A DNA stretch of 64,000 nucleotides from Sweltsa coloradensis (GCA_024449915.1 JAMZAV010001430.1:62001-126000); one strand, 5' to 3'. Shown: positions 1 to 10,330, counted from the first letter of the stretch. The notes: generated from the sequence alone by a model not told the origin. Numbers and translations: made by a program.

Positions 1-19
1 AAGACTTCAAGAGGCCAAG

Positions 20-322
20 ATGTATCACAAACCATGGCCGGACGAGGTCCTCAAAGGGCCAGACAAATCATGGACAAGAAAGGTGGCAACAGCGCAGTTC
101 CGGCTGGCCACAGGACATGACGTCCTGCAGCACCACCTGAGTCGATTTCAAATCACAAAGGAACCAGCAACTTGCAAACTATGTACATCGGGTTTTCAGG
201 ACAGAGCGCACCTCTTCAGCTGCGCCGCACTTAAATCTGACATTGACGCCCTGCCAAATAACCTAAGCGGGCCAGAGAAGGAAGCACATATTTACTGGAT
301 AGCCAGGAAGAAAAATGATTGA
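20..322 (+). pseudogene. 3' end of a LINE ORF (C-terminal zinc knuckle)
   Basis: Open frame of about 100 residues, entering from outside the window. A cysteine-histidine cluster (CKLC, eight residues, H, three residues, C) follows the text RLATGHDVLQHHL. In I-, R1- and Jockey-type LINEs a similar 'TGH...HL...C..C...H...C' block ends the ORF after the reverse transcriptase or RNase H. It would be the tail of a retrotransposon polyprotein, probably the nucleic-acid-binding knuckle. The first ATG shown is arbitrary because the upstream part is missing. A short A-rich stretch follows at about 345. The clade cannot be decided from this piece. Confidence 0.6.
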
Positions 323-353
323 AAAATCAAGCTTTCGGCATAGGAAAAAAAAA

Positions 354-1095
354 ATGTATATCTTACCAGATTTTGCACCCTTTGTCTTTTTTTCACAAAT
401 TTACTCACTGTGCTGGGAGGATTAGCCAACCAGTCACGGGTTAAATGATAGGGCCGTGAATTTTGTCTAAAACACTCAGAAGAATGATCTAAAAAAATTG
501 GCCGAGGAGCCCTCAAAAAAGTTGCTTGCTTATAGGAGAAAGGGGGGGTGTACTAAAAGAGGTTGATAAAACTAAAATAAAGAAATCCGTCATTCAAATA
601 TTATATTTAGAATGCCATATTAATGTGTATTGTAGATTAAGGTCTAAACTTTAATTTAAAAAATTAAAATTTCACTATATGTAAATCTGATCAGATTATG
701 CGCCCTTTATCCCATTTTCATAAATTTCCTCAATATTACGAAAGTGTATCGTGTGACCACTCTCCAAAATAAGATTTTGTGATGCTTTGGGTACATTTTT
801 ACTCAATGGACTTTGATCCCATTTTCATAAATTTACTCTATTTTAAAGAAAGTGTATCGTGTGACCACTCGTTTTTTTTTCAAAATCATGCCAATAATAA
901 GAACAAGGATAAAAAAGTTTTTAACACCTTAGGTACAGTTTCACTCAATGGACTTTGACCCCATTTTCAAAAGTTTACTCAATATTAACGAAAGTCTATC
1001 GTGTGATGACTCGTTTTGTCTCAAATTATCCTAATGGTACGAATTAGGACCAAAATAAGATTTTAACACCTTGGGTACATTTTCACACAAGGTCT
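354..1095. repeat. Left arm of a foldback-type inverted repeat
   Basis: This segment is the reverse complement, with modest divergence, of 2978-3914 joined to 18249-18441. Its inner part is built from units of about 142 bp carrying GTGTATCGTGTGACCACTCG and a CTCAATGGACTTTGA block. Arms made of tandem subrepeats around a spacer resemble Drosophila FB (foldback) elements. The outer 190 bp (354-545) pairs with 18249-18441. No protein is encoded. The arm is shorter than the right arm, probably through unequal loss of units. Confidence 0.8.
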
Positions 1096-1864
1096 TTAAA
1101 TAAGCGTCAAATAGCCTATTTAGAAGCATAGACTATTAAATTGGTGGTTTTGTAGTCGAGTGTCAACACTCCTATTGGACCAAATAATACATTTATGATG
1201 TTTGAATCATGCACTGTGAATACTGGCCGCGTTGCGTACGCTATTTTATACAGTCACGTTGATGGATGAGCGTTTTTAATCAATCGATCCTCCCGTTTAT
1301 ATGGTATTCATAACTATTGTTTTCTTATTAGTATAAGTATCTTGTGAAAGAATTAGCAACAAAAATTAATATATGGCAATATCAATCAGCAACTCTAACA
1401 AGTTTACCCCGCCTGCGCCCGGGGTAGGATTTGGCCCAGCGTATTAGCGTAGCTCTGCTGATCATACAAGAAGAAAAAAAAACAGGGTCCTTCTCGCTAA
1501 CATTGGCTGGTACCTATGTGAGGGTCGTCGTCAGGGACCCCTCCCATTGACTGCGGCTCGATTTGTCCTATCGCCGCCCTGCGTTTGACTGTATTCGCTG
1601 TGCAAATACGTTTGTGCGTGTGTGGGAGGGCGGTGGGGGTGGGGGGGAGACGAGGTGATTTCATTAGTAATGCTTGTGTTGTGTGTGGTTTAATCTAACT
1701 CTTAATGATGTTCTAATGCAAATTATTGAAAAGCTTTAAAGATGTTGGGCATTTTGGTTGATATTTAAACTGTTTTAAGGTATTTTTTCGATAACGGAAT
1801 GACGACCCCCCATGGTAACGGAACTACCCCAATGAATGTTATATTTGAATTATGCTTGCATATG
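1096..1864. other. Spacer of the foldback element, no gene seen
   Basis: No convincing ORF. It has a GC-richer patch around 1400-1650 with a G-rich run (1621-1650). A GTTGATGGATGAGCG block at about 1259-1273 looks like the 3'-end module of the Helentron-like family, but no matching partner end is clear. Nothing else is supported. Confidence 0.5.
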
Positions 1865-2040
1865 GTTATAAATAAATAAATAAATTTTATTTAGAGTCTA
1901 CCCACTCAGTTATATAACTGATTTTCAGTGGGGGACTTCAAATCAAAGCGACCAAATTAACCCTGCAGGCCCCGACGCAATCGACGAGTGAGCGATAACC
2001 AACCAAAGATCGATATTTTAAATAGGAAATCTTACTCTTA
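1865..2040. repeat. Dispersed repeat C, copy 1 (ATAA tail, hairpin core)
   Basis: (ATAA)n is followed by ACCCACTCAGTTATATAACT, a GTGGGGGAC block and then GACGCAATCGACGA. The same order occurs at 33486-33665 and 63440-63570. The core folds as CCACT...AGTGG enclosing CAGTTATATAACTG. A simple-sequence tail plus a conserved core suggests the end of a retroposon. It also resembles the 3' end of LINE A at 44413, which has CAGTTATAAAAACTG and GGAGGAC at equivalent places. The parent element is unknown. Confidence 0.6.
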
Positions 2041-2211
2041 ATCTTTTTCTTACTCTTAATGATGGTCTTATGAAAACAAGGGTGATTACTAAACAAGGGA
2101 GTCTACTTTACCTACATTTAACACTGTTTCAAAGCAATAGTGTTCAGTAATTCCGTGACCGTAATTCCCTCACTGATGAAATGTGGAGTAAATACAATTT
2201 TTAATTTTTAA

Positions 2212-2977
2212 CTAGGAAAACGCTTAAGTCCCGCCGCGTTGTTGGATGAGCGTAATTGGTGCATTAAGCTGCCATGTGTTATGCGAATTTTCTGTTGTTC
2301 TGTGGCAAAATCATTACTAAGTTGAAATTTTTTTTTAATTAAATTAAATTAAATTAAAAATTAACTTAATTTTTTTAATTGTTTTTAATTAATCGTAATT
2401 GTTAAAAAAAAATCGTAAAATTGCGATTTTTATAAGAAATAAATTCTCGATTGCGCTCAAATTTTACAATAATATATTAATTCGTGAAATTATGGTTCTG
2501 CGAAAAAATCATTACAATCGGATAAAGCATGTAGGTGTTTTAAGCCAAAGAATTGTTTAAAAAAAGAAAAAACCTGTAAAATTTCGATTTTTATGATAAA
2601 TATTTTTTCAATTGCGCTCAAATTTCACAAGAATATCTTAATTCATAAAATAAAGGTTGTGTGCAAAACTTATTAAAATCGGATAAAGCATGTAGGTGTT
2701 ATAAGTCGAAGAACTTTTTTAAAAATCGAAAAAAATCGTAAAATTGCGATTTTCATGAGAAAAATTTTTCCGATTGCGCTCAAAAACGTGGCAGTTCTAA
2801 GTTCAGAGATTTCAAAGGCCTCCATAAAATTTCATCGCAATCGGAGTATTGGTTTAGCCGGAATCGTGTGGACAAACAGACAAAAATACAAAAGAAAAAA
2901 GAAAAAAAAAACATTCCGGATTTTTTTCTCCAGTGTAGTAGAATGGAATCTTCGCTTCGCTCGCTACGCTCATCCAA
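2212..2977 (-). mobile_element. Helentron/HINE-like non-autonomous element, copy 1
   Basis: On the minus strand it starts TTGGATGAGCGTAGCGAGCG at 2977 and ends TTTTCCTAG at 2212, followed by T. Near the 3' end lie CGCTCATCC (complement of the 5' end) and an AACGC/GCGTT stem with a 12-nt loop. The interior has about three subrepeats of roughly 165 bp with the block TTGCGCTCAAA and a GGATAAAGCATGTAGG block. No coding potential. The layout fits Helentron-associated (HINE/DINE-type) elements, which have unequal terminal inverted repeats and internal tandem units. That class assignment is inference. Confidence 0.6.
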
Positions 2978-3914
2978 TTAAACGAGTGATCACAAGATAC
3001 ACTTTCGTTAATATTGAGTAAATTTGTGAAAATAGGATCAAAGTCCATTCAGTGAAAATGTACCAAAGGTATGACAAAATATTATTTTCGTCCTAATTCG
3101 TATTATTAGGGTAATTTGAGACAAAACGAGTCATCACACGATAGACTTTCGTTAAAATTGAGTAAACTTTTGAAAATGGGGTCAAAGTCCATTGAGTGAA
3201 ACTGTACCTAAGGTGTTTAAAAACTTTTTTGTCCTTGTTCTTATTATTGGCATAATTTTGAACAAAACGAGTGGTCACACGATACACTTTCGTTAAAATT
3301 GACTAAATTTGTGAAAATGGGATCAAAGTCCATTGAGTAAAAATGTACCCAAAGCATCACAAAATCTTATTTTCGTCCTTATTCATAATATTAGGATAAT
3401 TTGTGACAAAAAGAGTCATCACACGATACACTTTTGTTAAAATTGAGTAAACTTTTGAAAATGGGGTCAAAGTCCATTGAGTGAAACTGTATCCTAAGGT
3501 GTTAAAAAACTTTTTTTGTCCTTGTTCTTATTATTGGCATAATTTTGAACAAAACGAGTGGTCACACGATACACTTTCGTTAAAATTGACTAAATTTGTG
3601 GAAATGGGATCAAAGCCATTGAGTAAAAATGACCCAAAGCATCACAAAATCTTATTTTCGTCCTTATTCATAATATTAGGATAATTTGTGACAAAAAGAG
3701 TGGTCACACGATACACTTTCGTAATATTGAGGAAATTTATGAAAATGGGATAAAGGGCGCATAATCTGATCAGATTTACATATATGGTGAAATTTTAATT
3801 TTTTAAATTAAAGTTTAGACCTTAATCTACAATACACATTAATATGGCGTTCTAAATAAATTATTTGAATACGAATTTCTATATTTTAATTTTATCAACC
3901 TCTTTTAGTACACC
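2978..3914. repeat. Right arm of the foldback element, inner part (about 142-bp units)
   Basis: About five and a half units of 140-143 bp begin near 2984, 3127, 3268, 3413, 3557 and 3697, each with an ACGAGT(G/C)(G/A)TCACACGATA block. Two unit types alternate, so the higher-order period is about 285 bp. The arm is the reverse complement of 545-1095. It is cut at 3914 by the hAT-like insertion and resumes at 18249. Confidence 0.8.
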
Positions 3915-4654
3915 TAGGGTTCCCAACCGTCCCGGTTCCTCCGGGACAGACCAGGAATGAGTGTGGTGGTCTCGGTTGAAATAAAATTGGTTCCGGGACG
4001 GTCAATGTCCCGGAATTTCAATAGAGCGCCCGACCGCAGGCTCCTCTCCAGACTCCCCTCACCTCCAGCCACACTTTTTCCAGACTGCCTCGCTGTGAAG
4101 AGAACAGTGCTAGTGTTTGTGCTGGTGCAGTGTAGTGGTGTCGTGTTCACACTTTGTATTTCACGGAAGCTATCAATCATTATTTTTATTACTTGGAAGC
4201 TTTGCAAACGCTTTTTCAGGCGCGTTGGTGGATGAGCGTAATTTTTTAAAACGAAAAAAAGGCGTAAAATTGCAATTTTCATGAGGAATAATTTTGTGAT
4301 TGCGCTCAAATTTCACACGAATATATTAATCCATAAAATTAAGGTTCTGTGAAAAAATCATTACAATCGGATCAAGCATGTAGGTGTTATAAGATCATGA
4401 TGATTTTAGGACTATACACTACTCAAAATAAAACAAAGATTACGATATTTCAAAGGTTAATCAACCTCCTTCATCAGGTTTTTAATGACAGTTGAAACAA
4501 GACAACAGAATGGGCTTTAAAACAAACAAATAATGCCAACTAAACAAAACAAATTACACCAATCCACCAAAGAATCATAATAATAAATGTGGTTGTAGTT
4601 GTTGTAACATAAAAGAAATTATGAAATTTACAAAGCAAACAAGAAGAAGAAACA

Positions 4655-5575
4655 TTATGGCTTATTAGTTACAAAAACTTTCCAAATTCCAGGAAAATCA
4701 ATGCTAGGTTCACTTATTAAATTATTACTAACGGACATCAATGCAGCCTCTTTAAGTTTACGTTTGTGAAGGATAATGGATGAGTTGTTCCAATCCATAT
4801 AATGGTGATTTTCATAAACATGCTCTGCTAATCTAGAGGAACATACTTTATGCTGCGTGACGTTGTTCTTATGCTCCTTCAACCTAACCTCAAGAGGTCT
4901 CTTGGTCTCTCCAATGTACGCGGCACCACATTGACAAGGTATTGAGTAAACAGCATTCCTGGACAATTGGGTTTTGTTCTTGGGTTTAGTAACTGTTAAT
5001 ATTCTTCTTAGGGTAGTAGGTGATTGAAAAACAGTACGAATCCCAAAAGGAGATAGAAGACGTCTGACTTTTTCGGACAATTTCGGATAGTAATCAAGAA
5101 CTAAGCCTACTGTTTTCAGAATTTGTGGTGGAACAGGAGCTTGACTATTATTTTGCAACACAACAGCTGTTGAAACAGATTTCATCACTTTCTTGGACAC
5201 TTTACTTGGATAACCATTTTTCACAAATGCATCATTTAGGTACGAAAGTTCTTGGTTCAACAAGACATCTGATGAACAATTAGAAGCCGCTCGGACTGCC
5301 AAACATCTCATCACACCTTTCTTAATGTGGACTGGGTGGTTTGAATCAGCCCTCACATACTGATCAGTGTGTGTCGGTTTCCTGTATACACCAGTAGTCA
5401 ATCTTGTATCAACTTTAGAGATAAGTAGGTCTAAGAAAGGAAGGCTCGCGTCTCTTTCCTCTTCAATTGGGAATTGAATGTTCTGATGAAATCCATTTAA
5501 ATCATTGTGTAAAGCTTGAAATTCCACCTGTGCCCTTGATGAATACAGATGATGTCGTCTACATATCTCCTCCAA
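4655..5575 (-). pseudogene. Penelope-like RT C-terminus plus GIY-YIG endonuclease (minus copy)
   Basis: Open frame of 306 residues, the C-terminal half of a Penelope-like protein. Just upstream, in another frame near 5555-5575, is the RT catalytic text RRYVDD, so one frameshift separates the RT core from this frame. From about residue 215 come YSIPCQCGAAYIGETKRPLE and RLKEHK, the GIY-YIG endonuclease core typical of Penelope. The ORF ends with GIWKVFVTNKP. The known role is target-primed retrotransposition, RT copying the RNA and GIY-YIG nicking DNA. The N-terminal RT is missing beyond the central junction, so the copy is 5'-truncated and inactive. Confidence 0.85.
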
Positions 5576-5942
5576 AGATCAATCTTGATGGAATTTTTGG
5601 ATTTGGAATTTGGAAAAACAATTGATGGAATTCGCAATTGAAGAGGAAAGAGACGCGAGCCTTCCTTTCTTAGACCTACTTATCTCTAAAGTTGATACAA
5701 GATTGACTACTGGTGTATACAGGAAACCGACACACACTGATCAGTATGTGAGGGCTGATTCAAACCACCCAGTCCATATTAAGAAAGGTGTGATGAGATG
5801 TTTGGCAGTCCGAGCGGCTTCTAATTGTTCATCAGATGTCTTGTTGAACCAAGAACTTTCGTACCTAAATGATGCATTTGTGAAAAATGGTTATCCAAGT
5901 AAAGTGTCCAAGAAAGTGATGAAATCTGTTTCAACAGCTGTT

Positions 5943-6084
5943 TGTAGTGTTTGGAGATTGGCAGCCCTGACGGGACACACGGAACTAGGGACCCGTGAGT
6001 GGATGTATGTATTAGAGTGATCGTAATAAACAATAGATTAACAGTAAAGTGTCTCTTGTGATTACCGGTACCTTACATCCTACA
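5943..6084 (+). repeat. Gypsy 5' LTR (142 bp)
   Basis: Begins TGTAGTGTTTGGAG and ends CATCCTACA. An AATAAA (TAATAAACAATAG) near 6025 is a candidate polyadenylation signal. No clear TATA box is recognised. The LTR is unusually short for Gypsy. The same 142 bases are found as 10345-10438 plus 15240-15287. Confidence 0.92.
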
Positions 6085-6087
6085 TTT

Positions 6088-6098
6088 TGGCGACGTGG
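6088..6098 (+). promoter_or_regulatory. Gypsy primer-binding site, tRNA-Ser type
   Basis: TGGCGACGTGG lies three bases after the 5' LTR. TGGCGACGAGG is the complement of the 3' end (with CCA) of animal tRNA-Ser(GCT), as I recall it. One base differs here. The position right after the LTR is as expected for minus-strand priming. Confidence 0.65.
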
Positions 6099-6156
6099 TA
6101 AAACACTAACGCGTGCAGTGATTAAATTCGTGAGTTTAAATACGGAATAAGAAACA

Positions 6157-8082
6157 ATGAGTGAGACTGAGAGCCTAGGCCAAGGCCTACGTCCGTTCGA
6201 CACCCATGGCGATGACGCCACAGTTGCCGAAAGGTGGCGCAGGTGGGTAAGGAGTTTTGACATTTTCATAGGCTCCAAGGGCGTCACAGATAATAACATT
6301 AAAAAATTTAAGTTATTGCATCATGCTGGCGAAGAGGTCCAGAACATCTGGTACACATTGCCAGTCGCTCTTGGTGCCGGCAATCTAGGCGTAGGCGAGG
6401 GCCAAGACGTCAACGAGTACGACGTATGTTTGAGGGCGCTAAACGTGCATTTTCAAGGTAAGGCGAGCTCTGTGTACGTGCGTTATAATTTCCGGAAAAT
6501 GGAAATGAGAGAAGATGAGACAGTTCATCAGTTTATCACTAGGCTTAAGGGAGAAAGCGCGAACTGCGATTTCTCCAATTACAACGAGGAAAAGGCGTTA
6601 CTCGACCAGCTAGTGACCAAATGCAGATCGAGTGAGCTACGAACTAAACTACTTGAAAAAGGTGACAACCTAACCCTACAAATGGCCAAAGAGATTGCCA
6701 GAAGTCTAGAAACGTCACAGCAACATGCCGCCATAATGGAAGGTAGGGGAGGGGGAGACAGCAGTGTTGCCAACTTAAAGTTTAATGCTAACAGACGGCG
6801 CGAAAATTCAAAAGGTAATGATCCAGATTACAAGTGTTTTCGTTGTGGCTACACAGGCCACACAGCCCGAGATGAGAGATGCCCGGCGAGAAACAAGGTA
6901 TGTAACAAATGTAAAGGCACAGGCCATTTTGAGAAATGCTGTAAATCCAGAAACAAGGTGGAGGGAGCATCAGAAAAAACTTCTACAAAGAAAAAAAACA
7001 CAAAAGTTTCACAGCTCAATGCTGATGATGAAGGAGGTGAAAGTGATGGTTATTCCTTCACAGTAACCAATTTTGGGTTTTTTTCTTTGGATGATGATGT
7101 CATTATCAAGGCAGAGGTTGGAGGGGTCAATCTTAAACTTATGATAGATTCTGGAGCCTCATGCAATATTTTAGATCAAGAGAGCTGGGAACGTTGCAAG
7201 AAACAGAAGATATCCGGAACCTGTATGGAGACTTCTAAGAAGATTTTTGCATACGGAAGCGAGACACCCCTCAAAGTCCTTGGTAAGTTCTCAACATCGA
7301 TCGTGTTGAACAATGGTGCCAAACGATCCACTTGTTTTTACGTTGTTGCGGGTAGAGGATCGCCTATTTTAGGTAAATCAACAGCAATAGGTCTAGGGGT
7401 TCTGAGACTTGGTTTAGAGACAGATGAGGTCAAGAGTGTAAGCTCAGGGAAGGGAAATGCCCTAAGCCCGAACCCTAATGAACTGGAAAAATACATGGAA
7501 AAGTACCCACAGGTTTTCAGTGGAGTAGGCAAACTCAAAGACTTTCAGCTGGAGCTACGCATCAAAAAGGACGTGCAGCCTGTGGCTCAGCCTGCAAGGA
7601 GGGTTCCACACCAGTTGAGGAAAAAGCTTGACGAGAAGATGGATTGCTGGCTGAAAGAGGGAATAATTGAAAAAGTCAATGACGCCACGCCATGGATATC
7701 TCCACTAGTGTTAAGCACAAAGAAATCTGGTGAACTGCGACCATGTGTAGATATGCGAAGGGCAAACACAGCAATTGTGCGCGAGCGACAGCCGATCCCA
7801 GAGTTTGAAGACGACGTGTCGGCCATGCATGGCAGCACCATATGGAGTGTGGTTGACCTAAAAAGTGCATTTTTACAGGTACAACTTCATGAAAACTCCA
7901 GGGAGATAACCACATTTGGCACCCATAATGCTGTTTACAGATTTACCAGACTTTTTTACGGAATTAGCTGTGCACCAGAGACATTTCAGCGGCTTATGAC
8001 CGACGTGGTGAGAGACTGTGAAGGGGTCAGAGTTTATATTGATGACTTGATTGTGTCTGGAAAAACCAAAAAAAGAACATGA
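6157..8082 (+). CDS. Gypsy gag-protease-RT open frame (641 aa)
   Basis: Gag occupies about residues 1-290. It has two zinc knuckles: CFRCGYTGHTARDERC from about residue 227 and CNKCKGTGHFEKC from about 249. The aspartic protease follows, with MIDSGASCNIL near residue 328. RT begins near 450, with LRPCVDMRRAN at about 527 and the catalytic YIDD at about 626. Gag and pol are in one frame. The ORF stops at 8082 because an A-run (CCAAAAAAAG) has one base too many. Past it the RT continues in another frame (DERLEKLIQVL). The start is the first ATG after the primer site, followed by gag-like text. Function: particle formation and reverse transcription. Confidence 0.9.
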   Translation: MSETESLGQGLRPFDTHGDDATVAERWRRWVRSFDIFIGSKGVTDNNIKKFKLLHHAGEEVQNIWYTLPVALGAGNLGVGEGQDVNEYDVCLRALNVHFQGKASSVYVRYNFRKMEMREDETVHQFITRLKGESANCDFSNYNEEKALLDQLVTKCRSSELRTKLLEKGDNLTLQMAKEIARSLETSQQHAAIMEGRGGGDSSVANLKFNANRRRENSKGNDPDYKCFRCGYTGHTARDERCPARNKVCNKCKGTGHFEKCCKSRNKVEGASEKTSTKKKNTKVSQLNADDEGGESDGYSFTVTNFGFFSLDDDVIIKAEVGGVNLKLMIDSGASCNILDQESWERCKKQKISGTCMETSKKIFAYGSETPLKVLGKFSTSIVLNNGAKRSTCFYVVAGRGSPILGKSTAIGLGVLRLGLETDEVKSVSSGKGNALSPNPNELEKYMEKYPQVFSGVGKLKDFQLELRIKKDVQPVAQPARRVPHQLRKKLDEKMDCWLKEGIIEKVNDATPWISPLVLSTKKSGELRPCVDMRRANTAIVRERQPIPEFEDDVSAMHGSTIWSVVDLKSAFLQVQLHENSREITTFGTHNAVYRFTRLFYGISCAPETFQRLMTDVVRDCEGVRVYIDDLIVSGKTKKRT

Positions 8083-9099
8083 CGAGCGCCTAGAGAAACT
8101 AATTCAGGTGTTGAACAACAAGGGGTTAACACTTAATCCGACAAGTGTGTTATCGGAAAGTCTGAGGTAACCTACAGAGGTCACATATTCTCTAAGGAGG
8201 GAGTGCGACCCTTAGAAGATAGAGTACAATCTATTCTGGATTGCAGGGCTCCAGAAAATCGTGCAGAGTTGGAAAGTTTCCTGGGGCTGGTGGGGTACAA
8301 CTCGAGATTCATTCCCGACTACTCCACGCTGACTCACCCGCTCCGTAAGCTTACAAAGGCGGGGACCGACTACGTTTGGGGACCAGAGCAAGAGCAGGGG
8401 TTCAAAACCCTCAAACAGCGGTTGGCCAAGGCCTCAGGATTGGCCTATTACAGCCCCATGTCAAGCACAACAATAGTTGCAGACGCAAGCCCGTTTGGAC
8501 TGGGAGGGGTCTTGATTCAAACAACTCCGGCAGGACCTCGAGTCATCGAATACGCGAGTCGAGCGTTGACTGACGCGGAGACGAGATACAGTCAAGTTGA
8601 AAAAGAGGCCTTGGCCCTGGTTTTGGGCATGTGAACGATTCCAATTCTACATTCTGGAGGCCCATTTACACTGGTTACTGACCACCGCCCATTGGAATTC
8701 ATATTCTCCAAGAAGTCTAGGCCGTGCGCTAGGATTGAGAGATGGGTTCTCCGCCTTCAGGGTTATGAATATACCGTCCTATATCGGCCCGGTAAAACAA
8801 ATATTGCTGACCCACTTTCCCGATTGCTACCCGGAGGCCTAGCACCACCCACAAGAGGACATGATGACCTATATGTCAAATGGATTACAAAACAAGCCAT
8901 TCCTAAGGCTTTGACCATGAAAGAAGTTGAAGAAGAGTCGGCTAAAGATCCAGAGTTGGTTTCCCTCCGAAGGGGCATACTCGAGGGGATATGGCCTGCC
9001 GAGCTACGGCGATATGAGATAATTAAGTATGAGCTGTGCGTGGTGGACAACATTGTCCTCAGGGGAACCAGAGTACTCGCAAGAAAACCCTTGAAATAG
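8083..9099 (+). pseudogene. Gypsy RT C-terminus and RNase H, frame-broken
   Basis: Three frames in succession carry the rest of RT (KSEVTYRGHIFSKEGVRPLE) and an RNase H of the Gypsy type (VADASPFGLGG, IEYASRALTDAE, YSQVEKEALAL, VTDHRPLEF, then RPGKTNIADPLSRL). Breaks lie near 8140, 8632, 8660 and 9075. Most sit next to short G, A or T runs, where one base more or less restores the frame. RNase H would remove the RNA strand during reverse transcription. Either mutation or homopolymer errors in the assembly can explain this. Confidence 0.85.
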
Positions 9100-9977
9100 C
9101 CCATGAGGGTCACCCTGGCATTGTAAAAATGAAGCATCGACTGCGTTCGAAGGTATGGTGGCCAGACATTGACCGTCAGGCCGAGAAACATGTAAAGAAC
9201 TGCCACGGATGTCAACTTGTTGGCTATCCTGATCCATGTGAACCCGTCACCAGAACTGAACTCCCAACCCGTCCTTGGCAGCATTTGGCCATTGACTTCC
9301 TTGGTCCCATCGACGAATACAACTTGCTTGTTGTAGTCGATTATTACAGTCGATATATTGAAGTGGAAGTCATGGGGAAGATCACGGCACCCAAGATGAT
9401 ACCTGTACTAGAAGAGATGTTTGCCAGGCATGGACTGCCAGTCGCAGTCAAGTCAGACAACGGCCCACAGTTTATCAGCGATACCTATAAGCAGTTCCTT
9501 GAATCCAACGGGATTGCCGAACACCACTCGACACCACTGTGGCCCCAAGCGAATGGAGAAATCGAGAGGCAAAACCGGGGACTCCTGAAGCGGATGCGTA
9601 TTGCATATGCAGAAGGAAGAGATTGGAAAGAAGAACTTCAAAAGTACCTACTTATGTACCGGGCTACCCCACACTCAACCACAGGAGTGAGCCCAGCAGA
9701 AATGCTTTTCAACCGAAAACTAAGGACCAAACTTCCTGAGGTGGAAGACGCCCTAAACGACGAAGAGATAAGAGACCGTGACCGCGAGCGCAAGGCCCAA
9801 GGTAAGGCGTACACGGATGCCAAGAGGGGAGCCCGTGAGTCCCAAATTCACGTGGGGGACACTGTTCTGCTCCAGCAGAAACCTACACATAAGCTGGCTT
9901 CTCGATTCGGGATGGAGCCCATCAAGTTGTTGAGAAGACTGGCAACAGTGTGGTCGTTCAGTCGCCTGCCGGCGTAA
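9036..9977 (+). CDS. Gypsy integrase
   Basis: Open frame of 313 residues, whose true start is upstream in the broken polyprotein. The HHCC zinc domain is visible (HEGHPG, KMKHRLR, then CHGCQ). The DDE core follows with D in AIDFLGP, D in KSDNGPQF and E in ANGEIERQNR. The C-terminus has a basic linker (DRDRERKAQGKAYTDAKRGA) and a GDTVLLQQ block, the GPY/F-like region of Ty3/Gypsy integrases. It joins element cDNA to target DNA; the 5-bp duplication seen here agrees. A frame change near 9950 leads into the last ORF. Confidence 0.88.
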   Translation: MRGGQHCPQGNQSTRKKTLEIAHEGHPGIVKMKHRLRSKVWWPDIDRQAEKHVKNCHGCQLVGYPDPCEPVTRTELPTRPWQHLAIDFLGPIDEYNLLVVVDYYSRYIEVEVMGKITAPKMIPVLEEMFARHGLPVAVKSDNGPQFISDTYKQFLESNGIAEHHSTPLWPQANGEIERQNRGLLKRMRIAYAEGRDWKEELQKYLLMYRATPHSTTGVSPAEMLFNRKLRTKLPEVEDALNDEEIRDRDRERKAQGKAYTDAKRGARESQIHVGDTVLLQQKPTHKLASRFGMEPIKLLRRLATVWSFSRLPA

Positions 9978-10273
9978 AATATCGACGAAACTCCTCATTC
10001 GTGAAGAGGTTTCATGAGGAACCTACAGTCGTCGATTCCGAGGCTGTTCCCGATAGTGACAACAATCCAATGGCAGTACCAGAGACCGAGGACGTCGAAA
10101 GACGCCGACCCCCGGTTGCTCCGCCCAATTCAATGGCAGTACCAGAGACGGAGGACGTCAGCAGACGCCGACCCCAGGTTGCTTTGCCAAGTAATGAAGT
10201 ATCCCAGGAGCCTCGACGCTCGAGCCGGGAGAAGAAGCAGCCTAAGAGGTGGAGGGACTATACTGTGACTTAA
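9950..10273 (+). CDS. Gypsy integrase tail with a duplicated 21-residue repeat
   Basis: The frame continues the pol C-terminus (VVQSPAGVKYRRNSSFVKRF, a typical integrase tail). It then has two copies of a 63-bp tandem unit whose protein begins NPMAVPETEDV or NSMAVPETEDV and ends RRRP (about 10066-10191). The end is basic and serine-rich (RRSSREKKQPKRW). The role of the repeat is unknown. The stop at 10271-10273 lies about 70 bp before the 3' LTR. Confidence 0.75.
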   Translation: MVVQSPAGVKYRRNSSFVKRFHEEPTVVDSEAVPDSDNNPMAVPETEDVERRRPPVAPPNSMAVPETEDVSRRRPQVALPSNEVSQEPRRSSREKKQPKRWRDYTVT

Positions 10274-10330
10274 ACCCACTGTCCTAAGGTACTTCTACTA
10301 TTAATTGGGATTGTTTTTGGGATACTATGT

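Noticed and set aside
1900..2977. Possible CRISPR-like array in the spaced subrepeats
   Set aside because: Units are 140-165 bp, have no unique spacers, and belong to transposon bodies in animal DNA.
3957..4235. ORF of 92 aa at the left end of the hAT-like MITE
   Set aside because: No family features; it crosses the border between the MITE and a HINE element, so it cannot be one old gene.
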